A DNA stretch of 64,000 nucleotides from Streptomyces sp. Je 1-332 (GCF_040730185.1 NZ_CP160402.1:1860001-1924000); one strand, 5' to 3'; numbered from the stretch's first letter, positions 1 through 8,216 are shown. Notes: generated by a model not told the origin, from the sequence alone. Numbers and translations are program-made.

Positions 1-117
1 GTATCCGGCGACGGTGATCAGCGATGGCCAGAGCTTGCTGAACCCTTCGCTGTACTTCATGGCCGTCGTCCCGGCCACCTCCGCCGCGATAGCCGCGGCC
101 AGCAGTCCGTATCCCAT
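1..117 (-). CDS. SMR family multidrug efflux protein, N-terminal part (runs off window)
   Basis: The first 39 codons of a small multidrug resistance transporter, a proton-coupled efflux protein of about 105-110 residues with four membrane helices. Reading leftward from an ATG at 117, the protein opens with helix 1 carrying AEVAGTTAMKYSEGF. This aligns with the AEVIGTTLMKFSEGF stretch of EmrE, and Glu13 corresponds to the essential EmrE Glu14. The KYSEGFSKLWPS stretch is typical of the multidrug (Qac/EmrE) branch. The frame is open to the window edge, so the rest lies outside. A TACACT -10-like box ends 7 bp before the ATG, suggesting a leaderless transcript, and two operator-like repeats overlap it. 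Family assignment is firm; substrate is unknown. Confidence 0.85.
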   Translation of the reverse strand, partial: MGYGLLAAAIAAEVAGTTAMKYSEGFSKLWPSLITVAGY

Positions 118-119
118 GC

Positions 120-153
120 GTACGAGTGTACACAGCGTTGCGTACGACCGTAC
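120..153 (-). promoter_or_regulatory. Two operator-like repeats over the SMR promoter
   Basis: Two 12-bp elements, GTACGAGTGTAC (120-131) and GTACGACCGTAC (142-153), lie exactly 22 bp apart within a longer TGCGTACGANNGTAC direct repeat. The first covers the probable -10 box (TACACT, complement of 125-130) and abuts the start codon. Two near-palindromes spaced two helical turns apart over a promoter is a usual repressor arrangement for efflux genes (TetR type). No candidate regulator is inside the window. The repeats are seen; the regulation is inferred. Confidence 0.45.
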
Positions 154-253
154 ATAAACCGGCTGAGCGGACCGGTTAAGGTGACGCGATCACTGTGGGG
201 GGCCACAGCGAGCACACGCGGAACGCCGCACGGAGCTACGGAGCACAAGAGCG

Positions 254-1402
254 ATGTCAGACCCATCGGGGTGGGGGCCGGGGCCACAGGGGCCAGGGCC
301 GCATGCAGGGCCATATCCGGGGCCGTATTCGGGTCCATATCCGGGGCCGTATCCGGGGCCGTATCCGGGGCCGTATCCGCCGGGCTGGGGCTGGACACCC
401 CCGCCCCCGCCGCCCAAGCCCGGTGTCATCCCCCTCGCACCACTCGGCGCCAACCACATTCTCGGCGGCGCCTTCGCGACGATGCGGCACTACGCCAAGC
501 CCCTGTTCGGCACCGCCGCCGCGGCCTACGGCCTGCTCACCGTCGTCGCCGTGGCAGGTCTCGGGCTCGCCTACTTCGCGACGCGGGAGCATGTCAGCGC
601 CGTGTACGAGCCGGGCGCGGACTTCTCCTGGGACGACGGCAGGCCGATCCTCGTCGCGTTCGGCCTGGCGTGGCTGCTTTTCATGCTCGCCACGCTGGTC
701 GTCAACTCGTTCGTCCAGGCCTCGTGCGCCGCCACGCTGCAGGAGGCGGTCCTCGGCCGTCCGGCGACGTTCGGCGCGGTCCGGCGCAGGGCGTGGTCAC
801 GGACGCCGTCCGTGCTGGCCGTGACCTTGCTGCTCTCGCTGATCCTGATGCTGCCGGTGGCCGCTTTCCTGCTGGTCCTCTTCTCCCTCCTCTTCCTGAT
901 GATGACCCAGTCGATCATCCCCATCGGCCTGGTCTTCCCGTTGTTCCTGCTGACGATGCCGCTCGCGGCCTGGCTGTACGTCCTGTTCGCCTTCGCCCCG
1001 GCGGCCGCGGTCCTCGAAACGGCGTCGCCCTTCACGGCGTTGCGGCGCTCCGTGCGCCTGGTGCGCGGCGCCTGGTGGCGCACCTTCGGCATCTCGCTGC
1101 TCGCGGGCCTCATCGTGCTGGGCGTCTCGCTCGCCCTGCGACTCCCCCTGCAGTTCGCCGCCCCGACCCCGCCGCCGGTCGACCCGGACGACTCCGCGTC
1201 GGCCTACTTCCTCGACCAACTGCGCTCCCAGTTCGGCCTGTACGCCGTTCTCGGCCTCGTCGGCAGCTTCCTCACCCAGCTGGCCGCCACCGTGTTCCTG
1301 CCGCTGGTGACCGCCCTGATGTACCTCGACCGCCGCATCCGCAAGGAGGGCCTGGCGCAGACCCTGGCGGAAGCCTCATCGGCCCCGCAGCCGGTGCCGT
1401 AG
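254..1402 (+). CDS. Integral membrane protein with PGPY-repeat N-terminus
   Basis: A 382-residue membrane protein of unknown function. Residues about 1-58 are a soluble Pro/Gly/Tyr-rich tail built from four-residue PGPY units (about residues 19-42, 12-bp DNA repeats). The remainder holds about six hydrophobic helices, roughly at residues 75-100, 130-158, 182-210, 218-250, 277-300 and 320-350. Such tails in front of a helical bundle are common in actinobacterial membrane proteins and the body resembles the loosely defined GDPD-associated membrane domain, but I see no catalytic motif. The ATG at 254 follows a weak purine-rich stretch. It ends 44 bp before a strong hairpin shared with the convergent sufT gene. 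Confidence 0.7.
   Translation: MSDPSGWGPGPQGPGPHAGPYPGPYSGPYPGPYPGPYPGPYPPGWGWTPPPPPPKPGVIPLAPLGANHILGGAFATMRHYAKPLFGTAAAAYGLLTVVAVAGLGLAYFATREHVSAVYEPGADFSWDDGRPILVAFGLAWLLFMLATLVVNSFVQASCAATLQEAVLGRPATFGAVRRRAWSRTPSVLAVTLLLSLILMLPVAAFLLVLFSLLFLMMTQSIIPIGLVFPLFLLTMPLAAWLYVLFAFAPAAAVLETASPFTALRRSVRLVRGAWWRTFGISLLAGLIVLGVSLALRLPLQFAAPTPPPVDPDDSASAYFLDQLRSQFGLYAVLGLVGSFLTQLAATVFLPLVTALMYLDRRIRKEGLAQTLAEASSAPQPVP
311..379 (+). repeat. 12-bp tandem repeats encoding PGPY units
   Basis: About six consecutive 12-bp units related to CCGGGGCCGTAT, with a few base changes, encode PGPY (one variant SGPY). The array lies wholly inside the N-terminal tail of the membrane protein, and its length is a multiple of 12 bp, so copy number can change without a frameshift. 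Confidence 0.8.
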
Positions 1403-1447
1403 AAACGGTCACGTGCCGTAGAAACAGTCGTGCCGTAGAAACAGCTC
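1394..1447 (+). repeat. Three tandem 17-19 bp repeats over a stop codon
   Basis: The sequence GTGCCGTAGAAAC followed by A/G-G is present three times in a row, starting at 1394, 1413 and 1430. The stop codon of the upstream membrane-protein gene (TAG, 1400-1402) lies inside the first copy. The array runs directly into the terminator hairpin. Confidence 0.85.
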
Positions 1448-1477
1448 GGCCCCCCGCGCCGAAGCGCGGGGGGCCGA
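1446..1477. terminator. Bidirectional intrinsic terminator
   Basis: A perfect 14-bp GC-rich stem (1446-1459 with 1464-1477) closes a CGAA tetraloop between two convergent genes. It can end transcription of the membrane-protein gene from the left and the suf operon from the right. No clear T-run follows on either strand, which is common in Streptomyces. Confidence 0.8.
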
Positions 1478-1493
1478 ACCATGGGTGCGTGTC

Positions 1494-1829
1494 TCAGACG
1501 TTGAACCCGAGCGCCCGAAGCTGCTCGCGGCCGTCGTCCGTGATCTTGTCCGGGCCCCACGGCGGCATCCAGACCCAGTTGATCCGGAGCTCGTTGACGA
1601 TGCCGTCGGTGGCGGACTTGGCCTGGTCCTCGATGACGTCCGTCAGCGGGCAGGCCGCCGAGGTGAGCGTCATGTCGATCGTCGCGATGTTCGCGTCGTC
1701 GACGTGGATGCCGTAGATCAGGCCCAAGTTGACGACGTCGATGCCCAGCTCGGGGTCGACCACGTCGTACAGCGCCTCGCGGACCTCTTCTTCGGAGGCC
1801 GGCTTGGTCAGGGTCTCGTTCTCGCTCAT
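1494..1829 (-). CDS. sufT: SufT/MIP18-family Fe-S assembly factor (DUF59)
   Basis: A 111-residue single-domain protein of the MIP18/DUF59 family, accessory factors that help mature iron-sulfur proteins. It shows the family motifs DPELG (25-29), the VNLGLIY strand and the TSAACPLTD loop with the conserved reactive Cys60. It is the last gene of the suf operon; its ATG overlaps the sufU stop by 4 bp (ATGA), so it is probably translationally coupled. The related PaaD protein acts in phenylacetate oxidation, but the suf context makes the Fe-S role much more likely. Confidence 0.9.
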   Translation of the reverse strand: MSENETLTKPASEEEVREALYDVVDPELGIDVVNLGLIYGIHVDDANIATIDMTLTSAACPLTDVIEDQAKSATDGIVNELRINWVWMPPWGPDKITDDGREQLRALGFNV

Positions 1830-2296
1830 GCGGTCTTCCTCTCAGCGACGTCGTCGGTACCGAGTGCCTGCGCCGTCGCGTCCTTCCACGCCATCCAGCT
1901 CAGCAGAGCACACTTCACCCGCGCCGGGTACTTCGAGACCCCGGCGAACGCGACGGCGTCCTCCAGGACCTCCTCCATCGCGTCGTCCGGCTCCAGCTTG
2001 CCCTTGGACTGCATCAGCTCCAGGAACACTTCCTGGATCTTCTGCGCGTCGGCGAGCTCCTTGCCGACCAGCAGGTCGTTCAGGACGGACGCGCTGGCCT
2101 GGCTGATGGAGCAGCCCTGGCCCTCGTACGACACGTCGGCGATCGTCGACCCGTCGTACTTGACGCGCAGCGTGATCTCGTCGCCGCACGTCGGGTTGAC
2201 GTGGTGCACCTCGGCGTCGCCATCACGAAGACCGCGCCCGTGCGGGTGCTTGTAGTGGTCCAGGATGACTTCCTGGTACATCGAATCCAGCTTCAC
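1826..2296 (-). CDS. sufU: SufU zinc-dependent sulfurtransferase partner of SufS
   Basis: A 156-residue SufU/IscU-fold protein. In Gram-positive bacteria SufU takes persulfide sulfur from SufS and passes it to the SufBCD scaffold. Expected zinc ligands are visible: Cys37 and Asp39 (NPTCGDE), Cys62 (GQGCSIS) and Cys129 (RVKCALL). The spacing between the second and third cysteine regions includes the extra segment that separates SufU from scaffold-type IscU. It starts 15 bp after the sufS stop. The SufU role is well supported by the neighbouring sufS gene and the absence of iscU. Confidence 0.95.
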   Translation of the reverse strand: MKLDSMYQEVILDHYKHPHGRGLRDGDAEVHHVNPTCGDEITLRVKYDGSTIADVSYEGQGCSISQASASVLNDLLVGKELADAQKIQEVFLELMQSKGKLEPDDAMEEVLEDAVAFAGVSKYPARVKCALLSWMAWKDATAQALGTDDVAERKTA

Positions 2297-2311
2297 GTCC
2301 CGGTCAGCCCC

Positions 2312-3580
2312 TCAGCCGAAGAAGTTCCGTACGTGCTCCAGGCCGTCGACGAGAGCGTCGATCTCGCCGGGCGTGGAGTACAGATAGAACGACGCTCGCG
2401 TGGTCGCAGGAATTCCGTAGCGGAGGCAGACGGGGCGGGCGCAGTGGTGACCCACGCGGACCGCGATGCCTTCCTCGTCGAGGACCTGGCCCACGTCGTG
2501 CGGGTGGATGTCGCCGAGCGCGAAGGAGATCGCGGCGCCGCGCTCCTCGGCCGTCGTCGGGCCGATGATCCGGAGGTCGGGGACCTCCAGGAGGCGCTTG
2601 ACCGCGTACTCGGTGATCGCGTGCTCGTGAGCGGCGATCTTGTCCATGCCGATCGAGGAGAGGTAGTCCACGGCCGCGCCCAGGCCGACGGCCTGGGAGA
2701 TCGGGGGCGTGCCCGCCTCGAACTTGTGCGGCGCGGGAGCGTACGTCGACGAGCTCATCGACACGGTCTCGATCATCTCGCCGCCACCGAGGAACGGCGG
2801 CAGGTCCTCCAGGAGCTCCTGCCGTCCCCACAGGACGCCGATGCCCGTCGGGCCGCACATCTTGTGACCGGTGAAGGCCACGAAGTCGGCCTGCAGCGCC
2901 TGCACGTCCAGCGGCATGTGCGGGGCGGCCTGCGAGGCGTCGATCAGCACCAGGGCGCCGACCTCCTGCGCGCGGCGGACGATCGCCTCGACGGGGTTGT
3001 GCGTGCCCAGGATGTTCGACACGAGCACGAAGGAGACGATCTTCGTCTTCTCCGTGATGACCTCGTCGATGTTGGACAGGTCGAGCCGGCCGTCGTCCGT
3101 GAGACCGAACCACTTCAGCTTCGCGCCCGTGCGCTGCGAGAGCAGCTGCCACGGCACGATGTTGGAGTGGTGCTCCATCTCCGTGATGACGATCTCGGTC
3201 TCGTGGTCCACGCGGTAGGGCTCGTCGGCCCAACCGAGCATGTTGGCCACGAGGTTGAGCGACTCCGAGGCGTTCTTGGTGAAGATCACCTCGTCGCGGC
3301 TCGGCGCGTTGATGAACGCAGCGACCTTGTCACGGGCGCCCTCGTAGAGCGCCGTGGCCTCCTCCGCGAGGACGTGCACACCACGGTGGACGTTGGCGTT
3401 GTGCTTCTCGTAGTACTCGTTGAGTACGTCGAGCACCTGGCGCGGCGTCTGGGACGTCGCCGCGTTGTCCAGGTAGACGAGCTTCTTGCCGTCGTGGATC
3501 GTGCGATCCAGGATCGGGAAGTCCTTGCGGATCGCCTCGGTGTCGAGGAGGCCGGAGAGCCCCTGGTGGGCCAACGTCAC
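2312..3580 (-). CDS. sufS: SufS cysteine desulfurase
   Basis: A 422-residue group II cysteine desulfurase, a PLP enzyme that converts cysteine to alanine and a protein persulfide for Fe-S assembly. The PLP lysine is Lys240 in FTGHKMCGP, preceded by the cofactor-binding Asp/His region near 134-218. The catalytic Cys380 is in RVGHHCARP, and the short loop around it is typical of SufS rather than IscS. The ATG overlaps the sufC stop by 4 bp. Length and motifs are normal and the gene looks intact. Confidence 0.97.
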   Translation of the reverse strand: MTLAHQGLSGLLDTEAIRKDFPILDRTIHDGKKLVYLDNAATSQTPRQVLDVLNEYYEKHNANVHRGVHVLAEEATALYEGARDKVAAFINAPSRDEVIFTKNASESLNLVANMLGWADEPYRVDHETEIVITEMEHHSNIVPWQLLSQRTGAKLKWFGLTDDGRLDLSNIDEVITEKTKIVSFVLVSNILGTHNPVEAIVRRAQEVGALVLIDASQAAPHMPLDVQALQADFVAFTGHKMCGPTGIGVLWGRQELLEDLPPFLGGGEMIETVSMSSSTYAPAPHKFEAGTPPISQAVGLGAAVDYLSSIGMDKIAAHEHAITEYAVKRLLEVPDLRIIGPTTAEERGAAISFALGDIHPHDVGQVLDEEGIAVRVGHHCARPVCLRYGIPATTRASFYLYSTPGEIDALVDGLEHVRNFFG

Positions 3581-4341
3581 GCTGATACGCCACCCTTCGT
3601 GTAAGCCTCGTAGCCCTCGGCCTCGAGCTTGTCGGCGAGCTCGGCGCCGCCGGACTCGGCGATGCGGCCGTTCGCGAAGACGTGCACGAAGTCGGGCTTG
3701 ATGTAGCGCAGGATGCGCGTGTAGTGCGTGATCAGCAGGGTGCCGACCTCACCGGTCTCGCGGACGCGGTTGACGCCGTCCGAGACCTGGCGCAGGGCGT
3801 CGACGTCCAGGCCGGAGTCGGTCTCGTCGAGGATCGCGATCCTCGGCTTGAGGAGCTCCATCTGGAGGATCTCGTGGCGCTTCTTCTCACCGCCGGAGAA
3901 GCCCTCGTTCACGTTGCGCTCGGCGAAGGCCGGGTCCATCTGGAGCTGCTCCATCGCGGACTTGACCTCCTTCACCCAGGTGCGCAGCTTGGGGGCCTCG
4001 CCGCGGAGCGCCGTCGCCGACGTACGCAGGAAGTTGGAGACCGAGACGCCGGGGACCTCGACCGGGTACTGCATGGCCAGGAACATGCCGGCGCGGGCAC
4101 GCTCGTCGACGGACATCTCCAGGACGTCCTCGCCGTCGAGGGTCACGGTGCCCTGCGTGATCGTGTACTTGGGGTGACCCGCGATGGAGTAGGCGAGCGT
4201 CGACTTGCCGGAGCCGTTCGGGCCCATGATGGCGTGCGTCTCGCCCTGCTTCACGGTGAGGTCGACGCCCTTGAGGATCTCCTTCGTGGCGTTGTCGGCC
4301 TCGACGGTGACGTGCAGGTCGTGGATTTCAAGCGTTGCCAT
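3577..4341 (-). CDS. sufC: SufC ATPase of the SufBCD scaffold
   Basis: A 254-residue ABC-type ATPase that drives conformational change of SufB-SufD during cluster assembly in the cytoplasm. It has Walker A GPNGSGKST (40-48), the SufC-specific signature FSGGEKKRHEI and Walker B ending in LDETDSGLD. I chose ATG 4341 (MATLEIHDL), which matches the family start and lies 5 bp after the stop of the Rieske gene; the frame is open further upstream but that part would only overlap that gene. Standard length, intact. Confidence 0.97.
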   Translation of the reverse strand: MATLEIHDLHVTVEADNATKEILKGVDLTVKQGETHAIMGPNGSGKSTLAYSIAGHPKYTITQGTVTLDGEDVLEMSVDERARAGMFLAMQYPVEVPGVSVSNFLRTSATALRGEAPKLRTWVKEVKSAMEQLQMDPAFAERNVNEGFSGGEKKRHEILQMELLKPRIAILDETDSGLDVDALRQVSDGVNRVRETGEVGTLLITHYTRILRYIKPDFVHVFANGRIAESGGAELADKLEAEGYEAYTKGGVSA

Positions 4342-4346
4342 GTGCC

Positions 4347-4664
4347 TCAGGACTCCTGGGTGAGGGAGACGAGCACATCGTCCCCTTCGATCTTTACGGG
4401 GTATACGGGGACGGGGCGCGTCGCGGGAAGGCCGGACGGCTTGCCGGTGCGAAGGTCGAAGGCGGAGCCGTGCAGCCAGCACTCGATCTGGCAGTCCTCC
4501 ACCTCGCCCTCGGAGAGGGAGACGTTCGCGTGCGAGCAGATGTCGTTGATCGCGAACACCTCGCCCTCGGTGTGGACGACCGAGACCGGCGTGCCGTCGA
4601 GTTCCACCCGCTTCGGGGTGTCCTCCGACAGCTCGCTCAGGCCACAGGCGCGTACGAATGTCAT
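4347..4664 (-). CDS. Rieske [2Fe-2S] ferredoxin embedded in the suf operon
   Basis: A 105-residue soluble Rieske-type ferredoxin of the non-heme-oxygenase ferredoxin family. The cluster ligands are Cys43 and His45 (CSH) and Cys62 and His65 (CWLH), with no extra disulfide cysteines, as in the oxygenase-ferredoxin branch. It starts at ATG 4664, overlapping the sufD stop by 4 bp, and ends 5 bp before sufC, so it is firmly part of the operon. Its job there is not established; an electron-transfer role in cluster assembly is a reasonable inference. No oxygenase gene is nearby. Confidence 0.92.
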   Translation of the reverse strand: MTFVRACGLSELSEDTPKRVELDGTPVSVVHTEGEVFAINDICSHANVSLSEGEVEDCQIECWLHGSAFDLRTGKPSGLPATRPVPVYPVKIEGDDVLVSLTQES

Positions 4665-5842
4665 GCCGCCGACGCCTCCAGCTCCTCTTCGATCTTGACG
4701 AGGAGTCGCTCTTCGACGTCGGGCAGGCCGATCTGCTGGATCAGCTCGGCGAAGAATCCGCGGACGACCAGGCGGCGCGCCTCGCCCTCCGGGATACCGC
4801 GCGACTGCAGGTAGAAGAGCTGCTCGTCGTCGAAGCGGCCGGTCGCCGAGGCGTGGCCCGCTCCGACGATCTCGCCGGTCTCGATCTCGAGGTTCGGCAC
4901 GGAGTCGACACGGGCGCCGTCGGTCAGCACGAGGTTGCGGTTCATCTCGTACGTGTCCGTGCCCTCGGCGGCGGCCTCGATGAGGACGTCGCCGATCCAC
5001 ACCGCGTGGGCGTCGTCGCCCTGGAGCGCGCCCTTGTAGACGACGTTCGACTTGCAGTGCGGCTGGTTGTGGTCGACCAGGAGGCGGTGCTCCTGGTGCT
5101 GGCCGGCGTCGGTGACGTACAGGCCGAGGAGCTCGGCCTCGCCGCCCGTGCCCGCGTACTCGACGCGGGGGTGCAGGCGTACGACGTCGCCGCCGAAGGT
5201 CACGACGACCGACTTGAAGGAGGCGTCGCGGCCGATCAGCGCGTTGTGCTGCGCGATGTGCACGGCCTTGTCGTCCCAGTCCTGGACGGAGACGACGGTG
5301 AGCTTGGCGCCGTCGCCCAGGAGGTAGTCGACGTTGGCCGCGAGCACGGCGTCACCGGTGTGGTCGATGACGACGAGGGCCTCGGCGAACGCGCCCACCT
5401 CGATGACCTGGTGCGCGAAGGCGGTGCCGCCCTCGCCGTGCACGGCGATGCGGATCGGCTCGGTGAGGACCGTCTCCTTGGGGACGGAGACGACCGAGGC
5501 CTTCTCGAAGGAGGAGTAGGCCTGCGCGGCCACGCGGTCGACGGGCTTGCCCGCCTTGCCCACGCGCGCGTCGTCACGGCCGACGGTCTCCTGGGTGACG
5601 CCCGCCGGGGCGCTCACCTCGACGCGGATGCCGCCGGTGGCGACCGCGGTGCCGTCGTGCAGCCCGCGCAGGCGCTCCAGCGGCGTGAACCGCCACTCCT
5701 CCTCGCGGCCGTGGGGGACGGGGAAGTCCGCCACGTCGAAGGACGGGGGAGCGCTCATGCGGGTCGCGACGGTGGACTCGGCGGCCACCGCGATGGATCC
5801 GGCGGTCGTGGACCCGACCGGGATGTTCTGAGCCTCAGCCAT
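4661..5842 (-). CDS. sufD: SufD scaffold subunit
   Basis: A 393-residue SufD protein, the partner of SufB and SufC in the Fe-S scaffold complex. It shows the family beta-helix core and the C-terminal segment GAGHASATGRFDDEQLFYLQSRGIPEGEA, shared in pattern with SufB. I prefer ATG 5842 (MAEAQNIPV). A TTG at 5872 would add ten residues but has no ribosome site. The gene begins 63 bp after sufB, the widest gap in the operon. Confidence 0.94.
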   Translation of the reverse strand: MAEAQNIPVGSTTAGSIAVAAESTVATRMSAPPSFDVADFPVPHGREEEWRFTPLERLRGLHDGTAVATGGIRVEVSAPAGVTQETVGRDDARVGKAGKPVDRVAAQAYSSFEKASVVSVPKETVLTEPIRIAVHGEGGTAFAHQVIEVGAFAEALVVIDHTGDAVLAANVDYLLGDGAKLTVVSVQDWDDKAVHIAQHNALIGRDASFKSVVVTFGGDVVRLHPRVEYAGTGGEAELLGLYVTDAGQHQEHRLLVDHNQPHCKSNVVYKGALQGDDAHAVWIGDVLIEAAAEGTDTYEMNRNLVLTDGARVDSVPNLEIETGEIVGAGHASATGRFDDEQLFYLQSRGIPEGEARRLVVRGFFAELIQQIGLPDVEERLLVKIEEELEASAA

Positions 5843-5905
5843 GGCTGTCGTCGTGCTCTCTCTCTGGGTCAAGAAGTCAGTCGCTGCGGGGGACGGTTGC
5901 CGGAA

Positions 5906-7327
5906 TTAACCGACCGAACCCTCCATCTGCAGCTCGATCAGCCGGTTCAGCTCCAGGGCGTACTCCATGGGCAGCTCCTTGGCGATCGGCTCGACGAAGC
6001 CGCGCACGATCATCGCCATGGCCTCGAACTCGGTCAGACCGCGGCTCATCAGGTAGAAGAGCTGGTCGTCGGAGACCTTGGAGACGGTCGCCTCGTGGCC
6101 CATGGACACGTCGTCCTCGCGGACGTCCACGTAGGGGTACGTGTCCGAGCGGGAGATCGTGTCGACGAGCAGCGCGTCACACAGGACGTTCGACTTCGAT
6201 CCGGCGGCGCCCTCGCCGATCTCGACGAGACCGCGGTAGGAGGTGCGGCCACCGGCACGCGCCACGGACTTCGAGACGATGTTGGAGGACGTGTTGGGCG
6301 CCATGTGGACCATCTTGGATCCGGCGTCCTGGTGCTGGCCCTCGCCCGCGAAGGCGATGGACAGCGTCTCGCCCTTGGCGTGCTCGCCCATCAGGTAGAC
6401 GGCGGGGTACTTCATCGTCACCTTGGAGCCGATGTTGCCGTCGATCCACTCCATGGTCGCGCCCTCGTACGCCACGGCGCGCTTGGTGACCAGGTTGTAG
6501 ACGTTGTTCGACCAGTTCTGGATCGTCGTGTAGCGGCAGCGGCCGCCCTTCTTCACGATGATCTCGACGACGGCGGAGTGCAGCGAGTCCGACTTGTAGA
6601 TCGGCGCCGTGCAGCCCTCGACGTAGTGAACGTACGCGTCCTCGTCGACGATGATCAGCGTGCGCTCGAACTGGCCCATGTTCTCCGTGTTGATGCGGAA
6701 GTAGGCCTGGAGCGGGATCTCGACATGCACGCCCTTGGGGACGTAGATGAACGAGCCACCGGACCACACGGCGGAGTTCAGCGACGCGAACTTGTTGTCG
6801 CCGACGGGGATGACCGTGCCGAAGTACTCCTTGAAGAGCTCCGGGTGCTCCTTCAGGGCGGTGTCCGTGTCGAGGAAGATGACGCCCTGCTCCTCCAGGT
6901 CCTCACGGATCTGGTGGTAGACGACCTCGGACTCGTACTGGGCCGCGACACCGGCGACGAGGCGCTGCTTCTCCGCCTCGGGGATGCCGAGCTTGTCGTA
7001 CGTGTTCTTGATGTCCTCGGGCAGGTCCTCCCAGGACGCCGCCTGCTTCTCCGTGGACCGCACGAAGTACTTGATGTTGTCGAAGTCGATGCCCGACAGG
7101 TCCGAGCCCCAGTTGGGCATGGGCTTCTTGTCGAAGAGCCGCAGGCCCTTGAGGCGCAGCTTCGTCATCCACTCCGGCTCGGACTTCTTGGCCGAGATGT
7201 CCTTGACGACGTCTTCGTTGATGCCGCGCTTGGCGGAGGCCCCGGCCACGTCGGAGTCGGCCCAGCCGTATTCGTACGTGCCCAGACCCTCGAGTTCGGG
7301 GTGGGCAGTCTCCGTGGGGAGCGTCAT
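5906..7327 (-). CDS. sufB: SufB scaffold subunit
   Basis: A 473-residue SufB, the core scaffold on which the nascent cluster is built. Length is normal and there is no intein, unlike some mycobacterial SufB proteins. The C-terminal region contains the expected [18 protein letters not shown] pattern. A strong GGGAGGAA ribosome site precedes ATG 7327, which overlaps the sufR stop by 4 bp. It is the first structural gene after the regulator. Confidence 0.97.
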   Translation of the reverse strand: MTLPTETAHPELEGLGTYEYGWADSDVAGASAKRGINEDVVKDISAKKSEPEWMTKLRLKGLRLFDKKPMPNWGSDLSGIDFDNIKYFVRSTEKQAASWEDLPEDIKNTYDKLGIPEAEKQRLVAGVAAQYESEVVYHQIREDLEEQGVIFLDTDTALKEHPELFKEYFGTVIPVGDNKFASLNSAVWSGGSFIYVPKGVHVEIPLQAYFRINTENMGQFERTLIIVDEDAYVHYVEGCTAPIYKSDSLHSAVVEIIVKKGGRCRYTTIQNWSNNVYNLVTKRAVAYEGATMEWIDGNIGSKVTMKYPAVYLMGEHAKGETLSIAFAGEGQHQDAGSKMVHMAPNTSSNIVSKSVARAGGRTSYRGLVEIGEGAAGSKSNVLCDALLVDTISRSDTYPYVDVREDDVSMGHEATVSKVSDDQLFYLMSRGLTEFEAMAMIVRGFVEPIAKELPMEYALELNRLIELQMEGSVG

Positions 7328-8055
7328 GCGGGGTTCCTCCCGGCCGTGCTTGCGGATGCGTTGTCGGTGGTCTGTGGGGGTTGCGGGGCGTTACGGGGGA
7401 TGAATGTCGTGCAGACGCCGTCGCCGTGGGCGATGGTGGCGAGCCGCTGGACATGCGTCCCGAGCAGGTCGGAGAAGATCTCCGTCTCCGCCTCGCAAAG
7501 TTGTGGGTACTGCTCGGCGACGTGGGCGACCGGGCAGTGGTGCTGGCACAGCTGCTCGCCTACGGGCGCCGTGCGGGCCGTAGCAGCGTACCCGTCGGCG
7601 GTCAACGCCTTGGCGAGAGCCTCCGTGCGCTGCTCGGGGGGCGCCGCGTCGATCGCCTTGCGGTACGCCACGGCCTGGGCGGCCATCCGCTCGCGGGCGA
7701 ATTCGACGACCGCTCCTTCGCCGTGCCGCTCGCTGATCCAGCGCAGGGCGTCGGCGGCGAGCTTGTCGTACGACTGGTCGAAGGCGTCCCGGCCGCAGTC
7801 GGTGAGCGCGAAGACCTTGGCGGGTCGCCCGCGCGTACGTGCGCCGTAGATCCGCTGCTCACGGGGCTCGACCACGTTCTCGTGGGCGAGGGTGTCGAGG
7901 TGCCGGCGCACGGCGGCCTGGGTCAGGCCGAGGCGCGCGGCGAGGTCGGCCACCGTCGAGGGGCCGTGGTCCAGGATGGAGCGCGCGACCCGGTTGCGCG
8001 TAGACCGCTCCCCGGTCGCGAGTTCCTCCTGCGGAGCCTCGCCAACGTTTTTCAC
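7324..8055 (-). CDS. sufR: SufR, Fe-S-binding repressor of the suf operon
   Basis: A DeoR/ArsR-like winged-helix regulator that senses Fe-S status and represses suf genes when it carries a cluster. The helix-turn-helix is at about residues 33-56. The C-terminal cysteines Cys170, Cys174 and Cys187 (C-x3-C-x12-C) fit the SufR cluster ligands, with a further Cys215. I chose GTG 8055 (MKNVGEAP, 243 residues), which abuts the operator. A TTG at 8091 would add 12 residues but would place the operator inside the coding region. It is the first gene of its own operon, which fits autorepression. Confidence 0.92.
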   Translation of the reverse strand: MKNVGEAPQEELATGERSTRNRVARSILDHGPSTVADLAARLGLTQAAVRRHLDTLAHENVVEPREQRIYGARTRGRPAKVFALTDCGRDAFDQSYDKLAADALRWISERHGEGAVVEFARERMAAQAVAYRKAIDAAPPEQRTEALAKALTADGYAATARTAPVGEQLCQHHCPVAHVAEQYPQLCEAETEIFSDLLGTHVQRLATIAHGDGVCTTFIPRNAPQPPQTTDNASASTAGRNPA

Positions 8056-8068
8056 AACGCCATTGTTG
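8055..8068 (-). promoter_or_regulatory. SufR operator CAAC-N6-GTTG
   Basis: The exact inverted repeat CAAC-GCCATT-GTTG, 14 bp, sits immediately upstream of the sufR start codon. SufR proteins from cyanobacteria and, as I recall, from Streptomyces bind CAAC-N6-GTTG. Its position just ahead of the first operon gene fits repression of the whole suf cluster by SufR itself. Confidence 0.85.
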
Positions 8069-8126
8069 CGTAATTCCTCAGAGCCTGACAACCCGCGTCC
8101 GGATCAAGGTGCGGTGCGCTGCATCA

Positions 8127-8142
8127 CTTAGGCATACCTAAG
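8127..8142. promoter_or_regulatory. Iron-box-like palindrome CTTAGG-CATA-CCTAAG
   Basis: A perfect 6+4+6 inverted repeat lies 59 bp upstream of the SufR operator. The inner 14 bp agree at 12 positions with the last 14 bp of the 19-bp DtxR/IdeR/DmdR iron-box consensus (TTAGGTTAGSCTAACCTAA), but the outer TTAGG half-site is missing. It may be a weak iron-regulator site serving sufR, the divergent acetyltransferase gene, or neither. Confidence 0.4.
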
Positions 8143-8216
8143 CTGACCTGCGGAAATGATCACTGATCGATCAAATCGGTGGCGCGCGAGTAAGGGTGCG
8201 AGGAGACTCCCTGACC

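Noticed and set aside
118..253. A guanidine riboswitch before the SMR gene
   Set aside because: The protein belongs to the multidrug branch, the leader is probably absent, and no ACGR-loop hairpins are seen.
4658..7849. A 1063-codon plus-strand frame across sufD, sufB and sufR
   Set aside because: Shadow of the suf genes; no motif, and it crosses several real gene boundaries.
8077..8091. TTGTCAGGC upstream of sufR as a damage-type promoter
   Set aside because: Two mismatches in the 9-mer and no TANNNT at 8-bp spacing; at best an ordinary -35 element.
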